NCBI RefSeq assembly: GCF_900101395.1
Contig: NZ_FMZO01000003.1
Coordinates: 392,074 to 456,073, forward strand
From: Niabella drilacis
GTDB lineage: Bacteria; Bacteroidota; Bacteroidia; Chitinophagales; Chitinophagaceae
DNA length: 64,000 bases
Direction: 5' to 3'
The translations under genes and the position numbers were made by a program. Of this stretch, positions 35,023 through 45,191 are shown in pieces; the stretch's first letter is position 1; each line of letters starts with the position of its first letter. The notes under the pieces were generated by a model. The model was not told where the DNA came from. It did not search any database and worked only from the letters and a program-made list of their open reading frames with translations.

Positions 35023-35667
35023 TTAATCCTCCTTTACAAACGGATTGTATTGTCGTTCGTGCCCGATGCTGGTTCCGGGGCCATGGCCGGAATAGACTTT
35101 GGTAGCGTCCGGAAGGGAATATAATTGGGTCCGGATAGAACGCTCCAGTGTCGTAAAGTCGCCTCCCGGCAGATCGGTGCGGCCGATGCTTCCGCTGAAG
35201 AGCGTATCCCCGCTGATCAGGATCCCGCTTTCTTTATGGTAAAACGACAGGCTGGCCGGTGAATGCCCCGGTGTAAAAAGAAGAGTAATAACATCACTGC
35301 CCAGCAAAATGGTATCCGTTACATCCAGAAAAACCAGCGGGCCGGTATACACTTCCAGGGGAAAACCATACATTTCGGCCACCCTGGGCCCGGATTGTAA
35401 CACGGCCTGCTCACCCTGGTGAATATGCAAGGGTAGCTTCCAGGTATCGTACACGAACTGGTTGCCCAGGATATGGTCAATATGGCAATGCGTGTTCAGT
35501 AAGTAAACCGGTTCCAGTTTTTTTTCGTCAATAAACCGGGTGAAGGTATCCCGCTCCGTTTCGTCGGAAAATCCCGGGTCAATGATCAGGCATTTCCCGG
35601 TTTCATTGTAAAGAATATAGGTGTTCTCCTGGAAGGGATTGAAGACAAAACGGTGAATTTGTAACAT
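35023..35667 (-). CDS. MBL-fold hydrolase, glyoxalase II-like
   Basis: This 214-residue metallo-beta-lactamase-fold protein has the metal motif THCHIDH (59-65), then TPGHSPASLSFY and a SGDTLFSGSIGRTDLPGG segment typical of YcbL-like/glyoxalase II-like hydrolases. Such enzymes hydrolyse thioesters, such as S-lactoylglutathione analogues; the substrate here is unknown. It is divergent from the DUF5686 gene over 69 bp. Confidence 0.85.
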   Translation of the reverse strand: MLQIHRFVFNPFQENTYILYNETGKCLIIDPGFSDETERDTFTRFIDEKKLEPVYLLNTHCHIDHILGNQFVYDTWKLPLHIHQGEQAVLQSGPRVAEMYGFPLEVYTGPLVFLDVTDTILLGSDVITLLFTPGHSPASLSFYHKESGILISGDTLFSGSIGRTDLPGGDFTTLERSIRTQLYSLPDATKVYSGHGPGTSIGHERQYNPFVKED

Positions 35668-35736
35668 AACAAATCTTTAGTTTACTTTTAGGTCCTGAAA
35701 TAAACGAGCAAATATACGGATGAAAGTTTTTGGGGT

Positions 35737-38196
35737 ATGATGAGATGGGTTTTAATGTGCTGGATTGTGTTACTGCAGGGGCCCTTATGGGCTCAGAGCG
35801 GTCTTTCCGGTGTTGTAAGGGATCAACATAGTGAAGAGCTGATTCCTTTTGTGTCTTTTCAGTTTAAAAACACCGGCTCGGGTTTCATTGCCGATTCGGC
35901 GGGCAATTTTCATTTTTCGGGAGATCAGTGGCCTTCGGACACGGTGGAAATATCTAATGTGGGGTATGAAACAAAGATATTTCCGGTCAGCATATTAAAA
36001 AAGATGGCGGTTATTTACCTGGAGCCAAAGACCTATGATAACGGGGTGGTAGTACGGGCAAAGGTCGACATGGGGCTTTGGCTCTGGAAAAATATCGTAA
36101 AGCATAAACCGGAGAATGACCGTTTCCGGCGGTTTGATAATTTCTATTACGAACTATATAATAAGCTGGAAATGGATCTGAAGAATATCAAAAGTATCCA
36201 GAAAATTGCCGGCATCAAACCCTTCAGGCCCATGAATGAGCTGATCAGCAAGAACCTGGACAGCTCTGAAGGGGTGAAGGTGTTACCCACTTATCTTACC
36301 GAGTCTATATCGGACTATTACTTTCAGAAAAAGCCCCTGCGCAGGCGGGAAGAAATAAAGGGGGTGAATACCAATGGCATCAGGAATGAAAGCATGGTGA
36401 AATTTTTGGGAGGTATGGACCAGGTTATTAATGTCTATAATGATTTCATCAATGTATTCAATAAGGAGTTTATCAGCCCCATAAGCAGCAATGGTGATTT
36501 TTATTATAAGTACAGCCTGAGCGATACCCAGCGCATCGGCGGAATAAAATATTATCACCTGGTATTTATACCGAGGCGTCAGGGGATGAATACCTTTGAG
36601 GGAGATTGCTGGGTAGAGGGCGGCAGTTTTGCCGTTCAGAAAATGAACCTTAGACTGGACAAAAAAGCGGATATCAATTTCCTGGAGCGCCTTAGCCTGA
36701 TACAGGAATATAAGAAGATCAACGACAGTACCTGGTTTATTGCCAAAGACAAACTGGTAGTTGATTTTTCCCCGTTTAACAACCGGGTACCGGGGATCAT
36801 TGGCCGTAAAACCAGCACTTACCAGCATGTGCTGGTAAACGATTCTGCAGTCAGCAACCGGTTACTGCAAAATAAGATACAGGAGGAGATCCTGGTGAAG
36901 GCAGGCTCCGGGCAAAAAGACCGGATGTACTGGGACAGTGCCCGGCATGAAGGGCTTTCTGCTACCGAAATGGGGATCATCCGGATGATGGACACGATTG
37001 TAAATGCGGCGCCATTTCAAAAAATAACCCGGCAGGTGGGTTTCCTGGCTACGGGTTATATCAATATCGGCAATGTCGAACTGGGCTCCGCCTATAACTG
37101 GTTTACAGGCAACGCCTGGGAAGGATTCCGCACGCGTTTTGATATTGCCAGCAATAAGCATTTTAATAAAAAATTCCGCTGGCATACCTATCTTGCTTAT
37201 GGCTTTGGTGATAAAAAGCTTAAGGGAGAAGGAGAGCTGTTTTATCTCCCTAAAAAGGACCCGAGGCAGTACTGGTACCTTGAGTACAAAAAGGATCTTG
37301 ATTTCGGACAGGTATACTTCGGAGAAATAACCTCCGATAATATTTTTGCGTTTGCCATCAGGAAGCCCAATATCCCGCTGAAATTTATCGGCCTGGAAAA
37401 ATGGCAATTTGAATTTTTTAATGAAACCCGCGGAGGTTTTTCGACCCTGCTGGGGCTGAACTCACGAACTTATACTCCTTTAAAGAACCTGGTGCCGGCA
37501 GATTCTTTTGGTACCGGCAGCCATGCGTTGAAGGCTGTGGAAGTTTCACTGCGTCTCCGGTATGCTTTCCAGGAAAAGTTTATCGAATCGCATTTTTACA
37601 GGACCAGCCTGGGCAGTCCCTATCCCATCGTGGAAGCCACGGTTTCCAAAGGCGTGGCGGGGCTGTTCGGGGGACGGTACAATTACACAAAGATCCAGGG
37701 AAGCGTATCCGATAACATCAAGACACCGCCGTTCGGGATCATCTCCTACCAGGCTTATGGTGGTAAAACATTTGGCGTGTTACCATATACGTTTCTGAAT
37801 GTGGCGCCGGGCAATGAATTGTATTATTATAATAAGTATGCCTTCAACATGATGAACCGGTATGAATTCATTCATGACCAGTTCCTGGGGATCAACTTCG
37901 AGCATAATATCGGCAACGGTATTTTTAAAGCCATACCGGCGCTGAAGTTCCGGCAGTTTTATACGGTCAAAGCCCTTTGGGGCTCCCTGTCAGAAGCCAA
38001 CAAAGTACTGAATTTTAAAGAAGGGCATAACTTTCAATCGCTGGATGGTAAAACCTATCTTGAGGTAGGAACAGGCATTGATAATATCCTTCATTTTCTC
38101 CGGGTGGATTTTATCTGGAGGCTGTTGCCGAAGGATGCGCTCCGCAGCTCAACAGAGAAGTTCGGCGTTTTCGGAAGCATCCGGTTAAACCTGTAA
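35737..38196 (+). CDS. DUF5686 outer-membrane protein with carboxypeptidase-regulatory-like domain
   Basis: This 819-residue protein has a signal peptide (ending LWAQ, residue 20). A CarboxypepD-regulatory-like domain follows (about 21-105, GVVRDQHSEELIPFVSFQF and VGYETKIFPVS). The long remainder is predicted beta-rich and ends in an aromatic/hydrophobic strand (FGVFGSIRLNL), consistent with an outer-membrane barrel. DUF5686 proteins are common in Bacteroidetes and have no established function. Two adjacent ATGs (35737, 35740) are possible. Confidence 0.78.
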   Translation: MMRWVLMCWIVLLQGPLWAQSGLSGVVRDQHSEELIPFVSFQFKNTGSGFIADSAGNFHFSGDQWPSDTVEISNVGYETKIFPVSILKKMAVIYLEPKTYDNGVVVRAKVDMGLWLWKNIVKHKPENDRFRRFDNFYYELYNKLEMDLKNIKSIQKIAGIKPFRPMNELISKNLDSSEGVKVLPTYLTESISDYYFQKKPLRRREEIKGVNTNGIRNESMVKFLGGMDQVINVYNDFINVFNKEFISPISSNGDFYYKYSLSDTQRIGGIKYYHLVFIPRRQGMNTFEGDCWVEGGSFAVQKMNLRLDKKADINFLERLSLIQEYKKINDSTWFIAKDKLVVDFSPFNNRVPGIIGRKTSTYQHVLVNDSAVSNRLLQNKIQEEILVKAGSGQKDRMYWDSARHEGLSATEMGIIRMMDTIVNAAPFQKITRQVGFLATGYINIGNVELGSAYNWFTGNAWEGFRTRFDIASNKHFNKKFRWHTYLAYGFGDKKLKGEGELFYLPKKDPRQYWYLEYKKDLDFGQVYFGEITSDNIFAFAIRKPNIPLKFIGLEKWQFEFFNETRGGFSTLLGLNSRTYTPLKNLVPADSFGTGSHALKAVEVSLRLRYAFQEKFIESHFYRTSLGSPYPIVEATVSKGVAGLFGGRYNYTKIQGSVSDNIKTPPFGIISYQAYGGKTFGVLPYTFLNVAPGNELYYYNKYAFNMMNRYEFIHDQFLGINFEHNIGNGIFKAIPALKFRQFYTVKALWGSLSEANKVLNFKEGHNFQSLDGKTYLEVGTGIDNILHFLRVDFIWRLLPKDALRSSTEKFGVFGSIRLNL

Positions 38197-38416
38197 AGCG
38201 GAACAGGAAAATGAGAACATAACGGAAAATGTGGAAAGTGAAGACCGGACGTTAAATATAAAACCGGGTCCGGTGGGCATTTTAAAATATGGCAGACGTC
38301 AGATCTTGGATAACAAACAGTAAACCGGCCCCGGGGTCACCAGTTGCTGCTTGGAACAATCGGCCATTGAATCTTGCTCGTTGACCTTTAATTATCGGGC
38401 AACGAAACATAAGACC

Positions 38417-39109
38417 TTAAGCTTTAAATGTTACATCCCCTGTCGTAATGACTTCAACCTGGTCCCCTCTTCCAACGATAATATAATCTGCCAGGTCGAT
38501 AAACAATCCGTGCTCTACAACACCGGTGATATGATCCAGTTCTTTTGCCAGGGATGCAGGGTCGTCAATCAGTCCGAAGCTTACATCCAGGATATAGTTA
38601 CCCTGGTCGGTTCTATAAGTGCTTCCGTTCTTAACCCGGAGTGTGGCCACGCCGTTCAGGATGTTTAACTTTCGGGCAACGGCATGGGCCGCAAAAGGAA
38701 CCACTTCAACCGGCACTTTAAAGGCGCCCAGCTTTTCTACCTGCTTGGATGCATCTGCAATGATGACCTGTTTTCTGGTAATGGATGCTACGATCTTTTC
38801 ACGCAGCAGCGCGCCGCCGCCGCCCTTGATCAGCTGGAGCTTTTTATTGAACTCGTCGGCCCCGTCGATCGTGATATCGATGGTCTCGATGTCGTTGATG
38901 TTGGCAAGAGGAATCTTCCATTCTTCTGCCAGCTGCCGGGTGGCCTCAGAAGTAGGAATGGCCCTGATCTGCAGTCCTTCGCGAACCATCCTGCCAATCT
39001 CCTTTATGGCAAAGTAAGCTGTGGACCCGGTTCCCAGTCCGATAGTTTGCCCGCTGCTGATAAAGGATACTGCCTTTAAAGCCGCGTTTATTTTTTCCTG
39101 TTCATTCAT
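38417..39109 (-). CDS. rpiA: Ribose-5-phosphate isomerase A
   Basis: This 230-residue enzyme interconverts ribose 5-phosphate and ribulose 5-phosphate in the pentose phosphate pathway. It has GLGTGSTAYFAIKEIG (phosphate loop, near 21-36), the catalytic DGADEFN (near 83) and KGGGGALLREKI (near 95). Length and motifs agree with RpiA. It starts 33 bp after the aminotransferase stop and may be co-transcribed with it. In 38197-38416, upstream of its end, I see nothing. Confidence 0.94.
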   Translation of the reverse strand: MNEQEKINAALKAVSFISSGQTIGLGTGSTAYFAIKEIGRMVREGLQIRAIPTSEATRQLAEEWKIPLANINDIETIDITIDGADEFNKKLQLIKGGGGALLREKIVASITRKQVIIADASKQVEKLGAFKVPVEVVPFAAHAVARKLNILNGVATLRVKNGSTYRTDQGNYILDVSFGLIDDPASLAKELDHITGVVEHGLFIDLADYIIVGRGDQVEVITTGDVTFKA

Positions 39110-39142
39110 AAATAGTTGATTTTTTTTAAGAGGCCCGGGAAC

Positions 39143-40324
39143 CTAACAGGTCTCCAAAACCTTACTGATCTGGCTGCAGGCTGTTTCTATTTCTTTTTCT
39201 GATATCGTCAGGGGCGGACAGATCCGGAAACAGGTGGATGCAAACAGGAACCAATCGGTAAACACCCCGGCTTCCAGCAAGCGGTCGATGATCTTTTTAT
39301 TGGTCTCAAAAGAATCGAACGCTACTGCCATCCATAGCCCAAAGGAACGGATCTCTTTTATTTTGGGGTGATGGAGCAGGGAGCGGAAAAGTTGTTCTTT
39401 TTGAGCAACCTGCTGTGTCAGGTCTTCATCCAGCAATACTTTCAGCGCGGCATGCCCGGCTGCGCAGGAAACCGGGTGTCCGCCAAACGTGGTGATATGT
39501 CCCAGTACCGGGTTTTCCGTCAGGGTCATCATGATCTTCCGGTTGCTGATAAAAGCACCCAGCGGCATACCGCCTCCCAGTGCTTTCCCCAGCAGCAGGA
39601 CGTCGGGCACCACATCAAAATGTTCAAAACCCCACAGCTTGCCGGTTCGTCCAAAACCCGCCTGTATTTCATCAAGGATCAGCAGGGCGCCGGTTTCTGT
39701 ACAGCGTTGCCGTACAGCCTGCAGCCAGGCTTTGTCGGGGGCAAGAATGCCGCCTTCTGCCTGTACGGTCTCAAGAAGTACACAGGCGGTTGTGGTATCG
39801 ATCTGATCCAGCCAGTCGTATTTGTTGTAATCAATATGGACAATGCCGGGCAGCAGCGGCCTGAACGCGTTGCGCCAGTATTCATCGCCTAAAATGCTCA
39901 GTGCACCCTGGGTAGAGCCGTGGTACGAATTTTTTGCGGCAATGATCCGGGTACGGCCGGTATACCTTTTGGCGAGTTTCATAGCGCCCTCTACCGCCTC
40001 TGCGCCCGAGTTGGTAAAATAGACCGAATGGAGCCCTGCAGGCAGATGATCAGCAAGGAGCCTGGCATACCGGACCTGCGGGCTTTGGACTATCTCTCCG
40101 TAAACCATTACATGGAGATAATCGTCCAGTTGTTTTTTAATAGCATCGATCACCGCCGGATGCCCGTGGCCGGTATTGGCAACGCTGATGCCGCCTATGA
40201 GGTCGATATATTCTTTACCGTTTACATCAAAAATACTGCAGCCCCTGGCCCTGGAAATCTCAAGTGCCAGCGGAGCGGCGGAGGTTTGCGCCACATGCCG
40301 TAGAAAAAGTTCCCGCTGATTCAT
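39143..40324 (-). CDS. Class III PLP-dependent aminotransferase
   Basis: This 393-residue enzyme (start at 40324; a 36-residue upstream extension looks untranslated) has the class III fold: YIDLIGGISVANTGHGHP, NSGAEAVEGAMKLA (phosphate binding), LILDEIQAGFGRTG and LGKALGGGMPLGA with the PLP lysine. It is close to acetylornithine/ornithine or 4-aminobutyrate aminotransferases and is usually annotated as an aspartate aminotransferase family protein. The exact substrate cannot be read from the sequence. It forms a likely operon with rpiA. Confidence 0.88.
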   Translation of the reverse strand: MNQRELFLRHVAQTSAAPLALEISRARGCSIFDVNGKEYIDLIGGISVANTGHGHPAVIDAIKKQLDDYLHVMVYGEIVQSPQVRYARLLADHLPAGLHSVYFTNSGAEAVEGAMKLAKRYTGRTRIIAAKNSYHGSTQGALSILGDEYWRNAFRPLLPGIVHIDYNKYDWLDQIDTTTACVLLETVQAEGGILAPDKAWLQAVRQRCTETGALLILDEIQAGFGRTGKLWGFEHFDVVPDVLLLGKALGGGMPLGAFISNRKIMMTLTENPVLGHITTFGGHPVSCAAGHAALKVLLDEDLTQQVAQKEQLFRSLLHHPKIKEIRSFGLWMAVAFDSFETNKKIIDRLLEAGVFTDWFLFASTCFRICPPLTISEKEIETACSQISKVLETC

Positions 40325-40532
40325 TGGGGCAAAATTACAGGGATTCTGATTTGAAAATCTGGGAATATGGAAATGGAGGGCTCTTTGGGAATGTAAGGAC
40401 TGCTTGGCAGCTTCAGGGGAAAACATCAACCCTTAAACGAGTTCCTTTCCTATTCAGCTAATTGAAACGCATTCATAGGGCCGGGCATCGGACTGAAAAC
40501 CGGAACCGGCGTTAAACATGCCCCCGAAACCG

Positions 40533-40540
40533 TACTTTTG
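40533..40540 (+). promoter_or_regulatory. -7 element of the split mutase operon
   Basis: TACTTTTG matches TAnnTTTG and lies 21 bp before the ATG at 40562. The -33 region is weak. Confidence 0.45.
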
Positions 40541-40561
40541 CTAACAATTGTTTGGTGAAAA

Positions 40562-41962
40562 ATGGAAAAGAACACACTACGTATGGTAACGGCTGCTTCG
40601 TTGTTCGACGGGCATGATGCCGCGATCAATATTATGCGGCGGATCTTACAGTCGAAGGGCGTGGAGATCATCCACCTGGGACATAACCGTGGGGTACAGG
40701 AGATCGTAGAATGCGCTATTGAAGAAGATGCACATGCCATTGCCATTACCAGCTACCAGGGCGGTCATATGGAGTTTTTCCGGTATATGAAGGACCTGCT
40801 GGACGAAGCGGGATGTGGTCATATAAAGATCTTTGGCGGTGGCGGCGGCACGATCCTGCCACAGGAGATCGAAGCGTTGCATGCCTATGGTATCGCAAAG
40901 ATCTACAGCCCGGATGATGGCCGGAAACTGGGACTGGAGGGAATGATCGAGGACCTGGTCCGCATCGCCTGTTCGGAAGTTTCAGTTGCGGCCTTTAACA
41001 ATGCACCGGAGAACTGGAAGGGGGCTCCACCCCTGGGTGAAAAGAAAGAGATCCGGTCAATAGCCCGCACCATTACACTTGCAGAGGCAGAAATCAGCGA
41101 AAACAGACAGGCTCCGGTTTCGCATGCGGATGCTAAAGTGCCGGTAGTAGGCATCACCGGTACCGGTGGCGCCGGAAAATCATCTGTGACGGATGAACTG
41201 GTCCGCCGTTTTTTGAACGGGTATCCGGAAAAAACGATCGCTGTTATTTCGGTTGATCCTTCCAGGAAAAAGACCGGCGGTGCCTTATTGGGCGACCGGA
41301 TCCGGATGAATGCTATTGCACATCCAAGAGCCTATATGCGTTCGATGGCTACCCGTGATGATCATGTAGCATTAAGCCGCTCCATTCAGAAGGCGCTGGA
41401 TGTTTGTAAGGCTGCTGCTTTTGACCTGATCATTTTGGAAAGTGCAGGCGTTGGACAAAGTGATGCTTCCATTGTTGATTATGTAGATGTGAGTATGTAT
41501 GTAATGACACCGGAGTATGGGGCAGCCTCCCAGCTGGAAAAGATCAATATGCTGGACTATGCGGATCTGGTCTGTATAAATAAGTTTGATAAAGCCGGTG
41601 CTGCAGATGCATTGATGGAGGTAAGAAAACAATACAAAAGAAACCACCAGTTGTGGACCGCGAACGATGAAGACCTGCCGGTCACCGGCACCATCGCAGC
41701 CAAATTTAATGACCCGGGGGTGAACACCTTGTTCTTACAGATGATCCGGATGCTGAACAAAAAATGTAAGGCGGCGTTTGATGAAACAGTTTCTTTCCGG
41801 GATACGGCGCCCATGGAGCGATCGATCATCCCGGGGAAGAGGATTCGTTACCTGTCTGATATTTCGGAATCGGTCCGCAACTACAATCGCTATGTAAAAG
41901 AGCAGGCAGACATCGCCACGAAGTTATACCAGTTAAATGGTGTAATTAAAATGTATGAATAA
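40562..41962 (+). CDS. N-terminal half of an IcmF-type acyl-CoA mutase (B12 + MeaI GTPase domains)
   Basis: This 466-residue protein has a cobalamin-binding domain (about 1-140, FDGHDAA at 15-21) and a MeaB/MeaI-type G-protein chaperone domain with P-loop GTGGAGKSS (200-208) and NKFD (340-343). Its last residues are the helix SESVRNYNRYVKEQADIATK plus a short tail. In IcmF (isobutyryl-CoA mutase fused) these domains continue in the same chain into the mutase domain. Here the chain stops at 41962 and the mutase part follows as a separate gene at 43175, after an inserted nuclease gene. All motifs of this half are intact, so a two-subunit enzyme is possible. Confidence 0.88.
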   Translation: MEKNTLRMVTAASLFDGHDAAINIMRRILQSKGVEIIHLGHNRGVQEIVECAIEEDAHAIAITSYQGGHMEFFRYMKDLLDEAGCGHIKIFGGGGGTILPQEIEALHAYGIAKIYSPDDGRKLGLEGMIEDLVRIACSEVSVAAFNNAPENWKGAPPLGEKKEIRSIARTITLAEAEISENRQAPVSHADAKVPVVGITGTGGAGKSSVTDELVRRFLNGYPEKTIAVISVDPSRKKTGGALLGDRIRMNAIAHPRAYMRSMATRDDHVALSRSIQKALDVCKAAAFDLIILESAGVGQSDASIVDYVDVSMYVMTPEYGAASQLEKINMLDYADLVCINKFDKAGAADALMEVRKQYKRNHQLWTANDEDLPVTGTIAAKFNDPGVNTLFLQMIRMLNKKCKAAFDETVSFRDTAPMERSIIPGKRIRYLSDISESVRNYNRYVKEQADIATKLYQLNGVIKMYE

Positions 41963-43169
41963 CCTAAAAATAGAATCTATGAAAGCAATTACGAGACCCT
42001 ACAAAAAATGGCTGGGCACTTTAAAAGAAGAGATAGCGCAAAGCCGGTTGCAAACTGCGCTTACAGTAAACAAGAACATGTTGTTACTATACTGGTTTCT
42101 TGGACGCCAGATCATTGAAAAAATTGACGGAGAGGATTGGGGGGCAAAAGTGATCGATCAATTGTCGGTCGATCTTCAGTCGGGGTTCCCCGATATGCGG
42201 GGTTTTTCTGTAAGGAACCTGCTTTATATGAAACAGTTTGCTGCAGTATACCCCGATCTGTTAATTACGCAACAGCCTGTTGCGCAATTACGAACCTCTC
42301 GTAGTTCTGGCAGAGCCGCAGCCAAAAAGACGGTAAAAAAAGAGAAAAAGTCTTTGATTCCTGAATTTACGCAACAGCCTGTTGCGCAATTTGATGGTGT
42401 AAGTTATTTCCTCTCAAACCCTTTGCTGATCGGTATTCCCTGGGGGCATCATACCTATTTGATCGATAAGATCAGTAATGAGCAGGAACGTTTATGGTAC
42501 ATTCAAAAAACAGTGGCACACAACTGGAGCAGGGCCTTGCTGCAATACCAATTGAGCACCGATCTGTATTTAAGACAGCATAAGAGAAAAAAGACCTCCA
42601 ACTTTCATTTAACGCTGCCCAAGCCCCAGGCAGACCTGGCCAACCAGATCCTTAAAGATCCTTACATTTTCCGGTTCCCTCAAATAAGTGAATTTGCTAC
42701 TGAACGACAATTGGAAGAGCACCTGCTGCTGCATATCCGGGATTTTCTCCTGGAACTGGGGGCAGGGTTTGCATTTGTGGGCAGACAGGTGATTTTAAAG
42801 GGGACGAAAAAAGATTATTTTGCAGACCTGCTCTTTTATCACTTGCTCCTGCGTTGTTTTGTGGTGATCGATCTGAAGATGGAGTCCTTTGAACTGGAAC
42901 ACACCGGAAAAATGAACGGCTATCTGAATATCGTAAATAAGCAATTTAAACAGGAGTCGGATCGGCCTTCAATAGGAATTATACTTTGCGGGTCTAAAGA
43001 CAATATGGAAGTTGATTTTGCATTGGCAGGGATCAATCAGCCGATCGGGGTATGTGAATATACATTCAGCAAGGCATTACCCAGGACGTTAAAGAACAGG
43101 TTGCCGACGGCTAAACAGTTACAGGATGAGGTAAAAGTATTTTATAAAAAATTAAATACCGGAAAATAA
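41955..43169 (+). CDS. DUF1016 / YhcG-type PDDEXK nuclease-domain protein
   Basis: This 404-residue protein has the YhcG N-terminal domain ([50 protein letters not shown]). The C-terminal PD-(D/E)xK core has [22 protein letters not shown] (Asp and DxK), then [25 protein letters not shown]1016 proteins are often found in mobile or restriction-linked settings. The segment TQQPVAQ occurs twice, 34 residues apart. The start overlaps the IcmF N-half stop by 8 bp (41979 is an alternative ATG), and the stop is 5 bp before the mutase start. It is foreign to the mutase in function and breaks the enzyme exactly at its linker. Confidence 0.88.
   Translation: MNNLKIESMKAITRPYKKWLGTLKEEIAQSRLQTALTVNKNMLLLYWFLGRQIIEKIDGEDWGAKVIDQLSVDLQSGFPDMRGFSVRNLLYMKQFAAVYPDLLITQQPVAQLRTSRSSGRAAAKKTVKKEKKSLIPEFTQQPVAQFDGVSYFLSNPLLIGIPWGHHTYLIDKISNEQERLWYIQKTVAHNWSRALLQYQLSTDLYLRQHKRKKTSNFHLTLPKPQADLANQILKDPYIFRFPQISEFATERQLEEHLLLHIRDFLLELGAGFAFVGRQVILKGTKKDYFADLLFYHLLLRCFVVIDLKMESFELEHTGKMNGYLNIVNKQFKQESDRPSIGIILCGSKDNMEVDFALAGINQPIGVCEYTFSKALPRTLKNRLPTAKQLQDEVKVFYKKLNTGK
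42268..42386 (+). repeat. Duplicated 17-bp palindrome inside the DUF1016 gene
   Basis: CGCAACAGCCTGTTGCG (8-bp arms around one base) occurs at 42268-42284 and again at 42370-42386, 102 bp (34 codons) apart and in frame. Flanking bases also match (TTACGCAA and GCGCAATT). The intervening residues are Ser/Lys/Arg-rich. Confidence 0.8.
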
Positions 43170-43174
43170 ATCGG

Positions 43175-45148
43175 ATGGCACAAAAATTATCTGTTAAAGA
43201 AACACTGGAAGCAACATATCAGCTGCTGCAAAAACAGCAGGATCCCCGTTGCAGGGAACTGGTGGATGAATGGCCGGAACTGAAAAAGAAATATGAAAAA
43301 GATCTTTTTGAATTTACGGTCCGTGACCGTACGATCCGCCTGCCGCTTACGGTGACCTCATTGAGCGGAACAGGCATCCGGAAGATCGCATTACCTCAAT
43401 ACAAGGATTGGGGGGATTTGCTGAAGTGGCAGTTGCAGGAGAATGTGCCCGGTAAGTTTCCTTTTACAGCCGGTGTATTTGATCTGAAGCGGGAAGGGGA
43501 GGACCCCACCCGGATGTTTGCAGGGGAAGGCTGCCCGGAGCGGACCAATAAACGGTTCCACTATGTAAGCGCCGATGCCCCGGCCAAGCGGCTCAGCACC
43601 GCGTTTGACAGTGTAACGCTTTATGGTGAAGACCCGGGGCACCGGCCGGATATCTATGGAAAGATCGGTAACAGTGGGGTGAGCATTGCAACGGTGGATG
43701 ATGCAAAAAAATTGTACAGTGGTTTTGATCTCTGTGATCCTGCTACTTCGGTTTCGATGACCATTAACGGTCCGGCGCCGGTCCTGCTGGCTTTTTTCCT
43801 GAATGCAGCGATAGACCAGCAATGTGAAAAATATATTACAGCGCACCAGCTGTGGGATAAGGCAGACGCTGTACGCAGGGAAAAATTTGAGAACGGTCGG
43901 CCTCCGCAATATCGTAACCCGCTGGCCCCGCAGGGGCTGCCGGAAGGCCATAACGGCCTGGGACTCCGGTTGCTGGGGCTCAGTGGAAGGAAGGTGCTGG
44001 ACACCGAAGTATATACCGCCATCAGGGCCGATGCCTTAATGAAGGTAAGAGGTACTGTACAGGCAGATATACTAAAGGAAGATCAGGCGCAGAATACCTG
44101 TATTTTTTCTACAGAGTTTGCATTAAAACTGATGGGAGATGTACAGGAGTATTTTATTCAGAATAAAGTTAGAAATTTTTACAGTGTCAGCATCAGCGGG
44201 TATCATATTGCAGAAGCAGGCGCCAACCCGGTAACACAGTTGGCGTTCACACTGGCCAACGGGTTTACCTATGTGGAATATTACCTGAGCAGGGGAATGC
44301 ATATTGACGATTTTGCCCCCAGTTTGTCTTTCTTCTTCAGCAACGGGATGGACCCCGAGTATAGTGTAATTGGCCGGGTAGCGCGCCGCATCTGGGCTAA
44401 GGCGATCAAAAATATCTACAAAGGGAATGAACGCTCGCAGAAGCTGAAATACCATATACAAACATCGGGGCGCAGCCTGCATGCACAGGAGATCGATTTT
44501 AATGATATCCGCACTACTTTACAGGCTCTGTATGCTATTTATGATAATTGCAACTCCCTTCATACCAATGCCTATGATGAGGCCATCACCACACCTACGG
44601 AAGAGAGTGTACGGCGGGCCATGGCCATCCAGCTGATCATTAACCGCGAGCTGGGAACCGCCCGCTCGGAAAACTTTATACAGGGCAGCTTTGTGATTGA
44701 GGAGCTGACGGATCTTGTTGAAGAAGCTGTACTGGCGGAGTTTGACCGGATCAACGAACGGGGTGGTGTACTGGGCGCTATGGAACGCATGTACCAGCGT
44801 AACAAGATACAGGAGGAAAGCCTGTACTATGAAATGAAGAAGAACGACGGCAGTCTGCCGCTTATTGGAGTGAATACCTTTTTAAATAAGCAGGGGAGTC
44901 CAACGCTTCTTCCGGGTGAAGTGATCCGGAGTACGGAGCCGGAAAAAGAACAGCAAATCGCAAATTTAAACGACTTTCAAAAACGTAATGAAGCTCAGAG
45001 CACCCGGGCATTGTTGAAACTGAAGGACGCTGCGGTTGCGGGGGATAATCTTTTTGAAGTGCTGATGGACTGTGTGGAGACCTGCTCGCTGGGGCAGATA
45101 ACCCATGCTTTATATGAAGTGGGGGGGCAATACAGGCGCAGTATGTAA
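43175..45148 (+). CDS. C-terminal half of an IcmF-type acyl-CoA mutase (mutase domain)
   Basis: This 657-residue protein is the substrate-binding TIM-barrel mutase part of IcmF. It carries [10 protein letters not shown] at its start, [71 protein letters not shown] and [16 protein letters not shown]. It radically interconverts branched acyl-CoA and linear acyl-CoA with adenosylcobalamin bound by the other half. Its N-terminal 25 residues look like part of the inter-domain linker. It has its own ATG; upstream codons stay open in the same frame back to the nuclease stop region (43157). Confidence 0.9.
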   Translation: MAQKLSVKETLEATYQLLQKQQDPRCRELVDEWPELKKKYEKDLFEFTVRDRTIRLPLTVTSLSGTGIRKIALPQYKDWGDLLKWQLQENVPGKFPFTAGVFDLKREGEDPTRMFAGEGCPERTNKRFHYVSADAPAKRLSTAFDSVTLYGEDPGHRPDIYGKIGNSGVSIATVDDAKKLYSGFDLCDPATSVSMTINGPAPVLLAFFLNAAIDQQCEKYITAHQLWDKADAVRREKFENGRPPQYRNPLAPQGLPEGHNGLGLRLLGLSGRKVLDTEVYTAIRADALMKVRGTVQADILKEDQAQNTCIFSTEFALKLMGDVQEYFIQNKVRNFYSVSISGYHIAEAGANPVTQLAFTLANGFTYVEYYLSRGMHIDDFAPSLSFFFSNGMDPEYSVIGRVARRIWAKAIKNIYKGNERSQKLKYHIQTSGRSLHAQEIDFNDIRTTLQALYAIYDNCNSLHTNAYDEAITTPTEESVRRAMAIQLIINRELGTARSENFIQGSFVIEELTDLVEEAVLAEFDRINERGGVLGAMERMYQRNKIQEESLYYEMKKNDGSLPLIGVNTFLNKQGSPTLLPGEVIRSTEPEKEQQIANLNDFQKRNEAQSTRALLKLKDAAVAGDNLFEVLMDCVETCSLGQITHALYEVGGQYRRSM

Positions 45149-45191
45149 TATTTTCTTAATTTCGCTGGATTCACTATCTAAAAAATTAAAT

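Noticed and set aside
41955-43169. DUF1016 gene as part of a restriction-modification system
   Set aside because: No methylase, specificity or helicase gene is nearby; only the split mutase flanks it.
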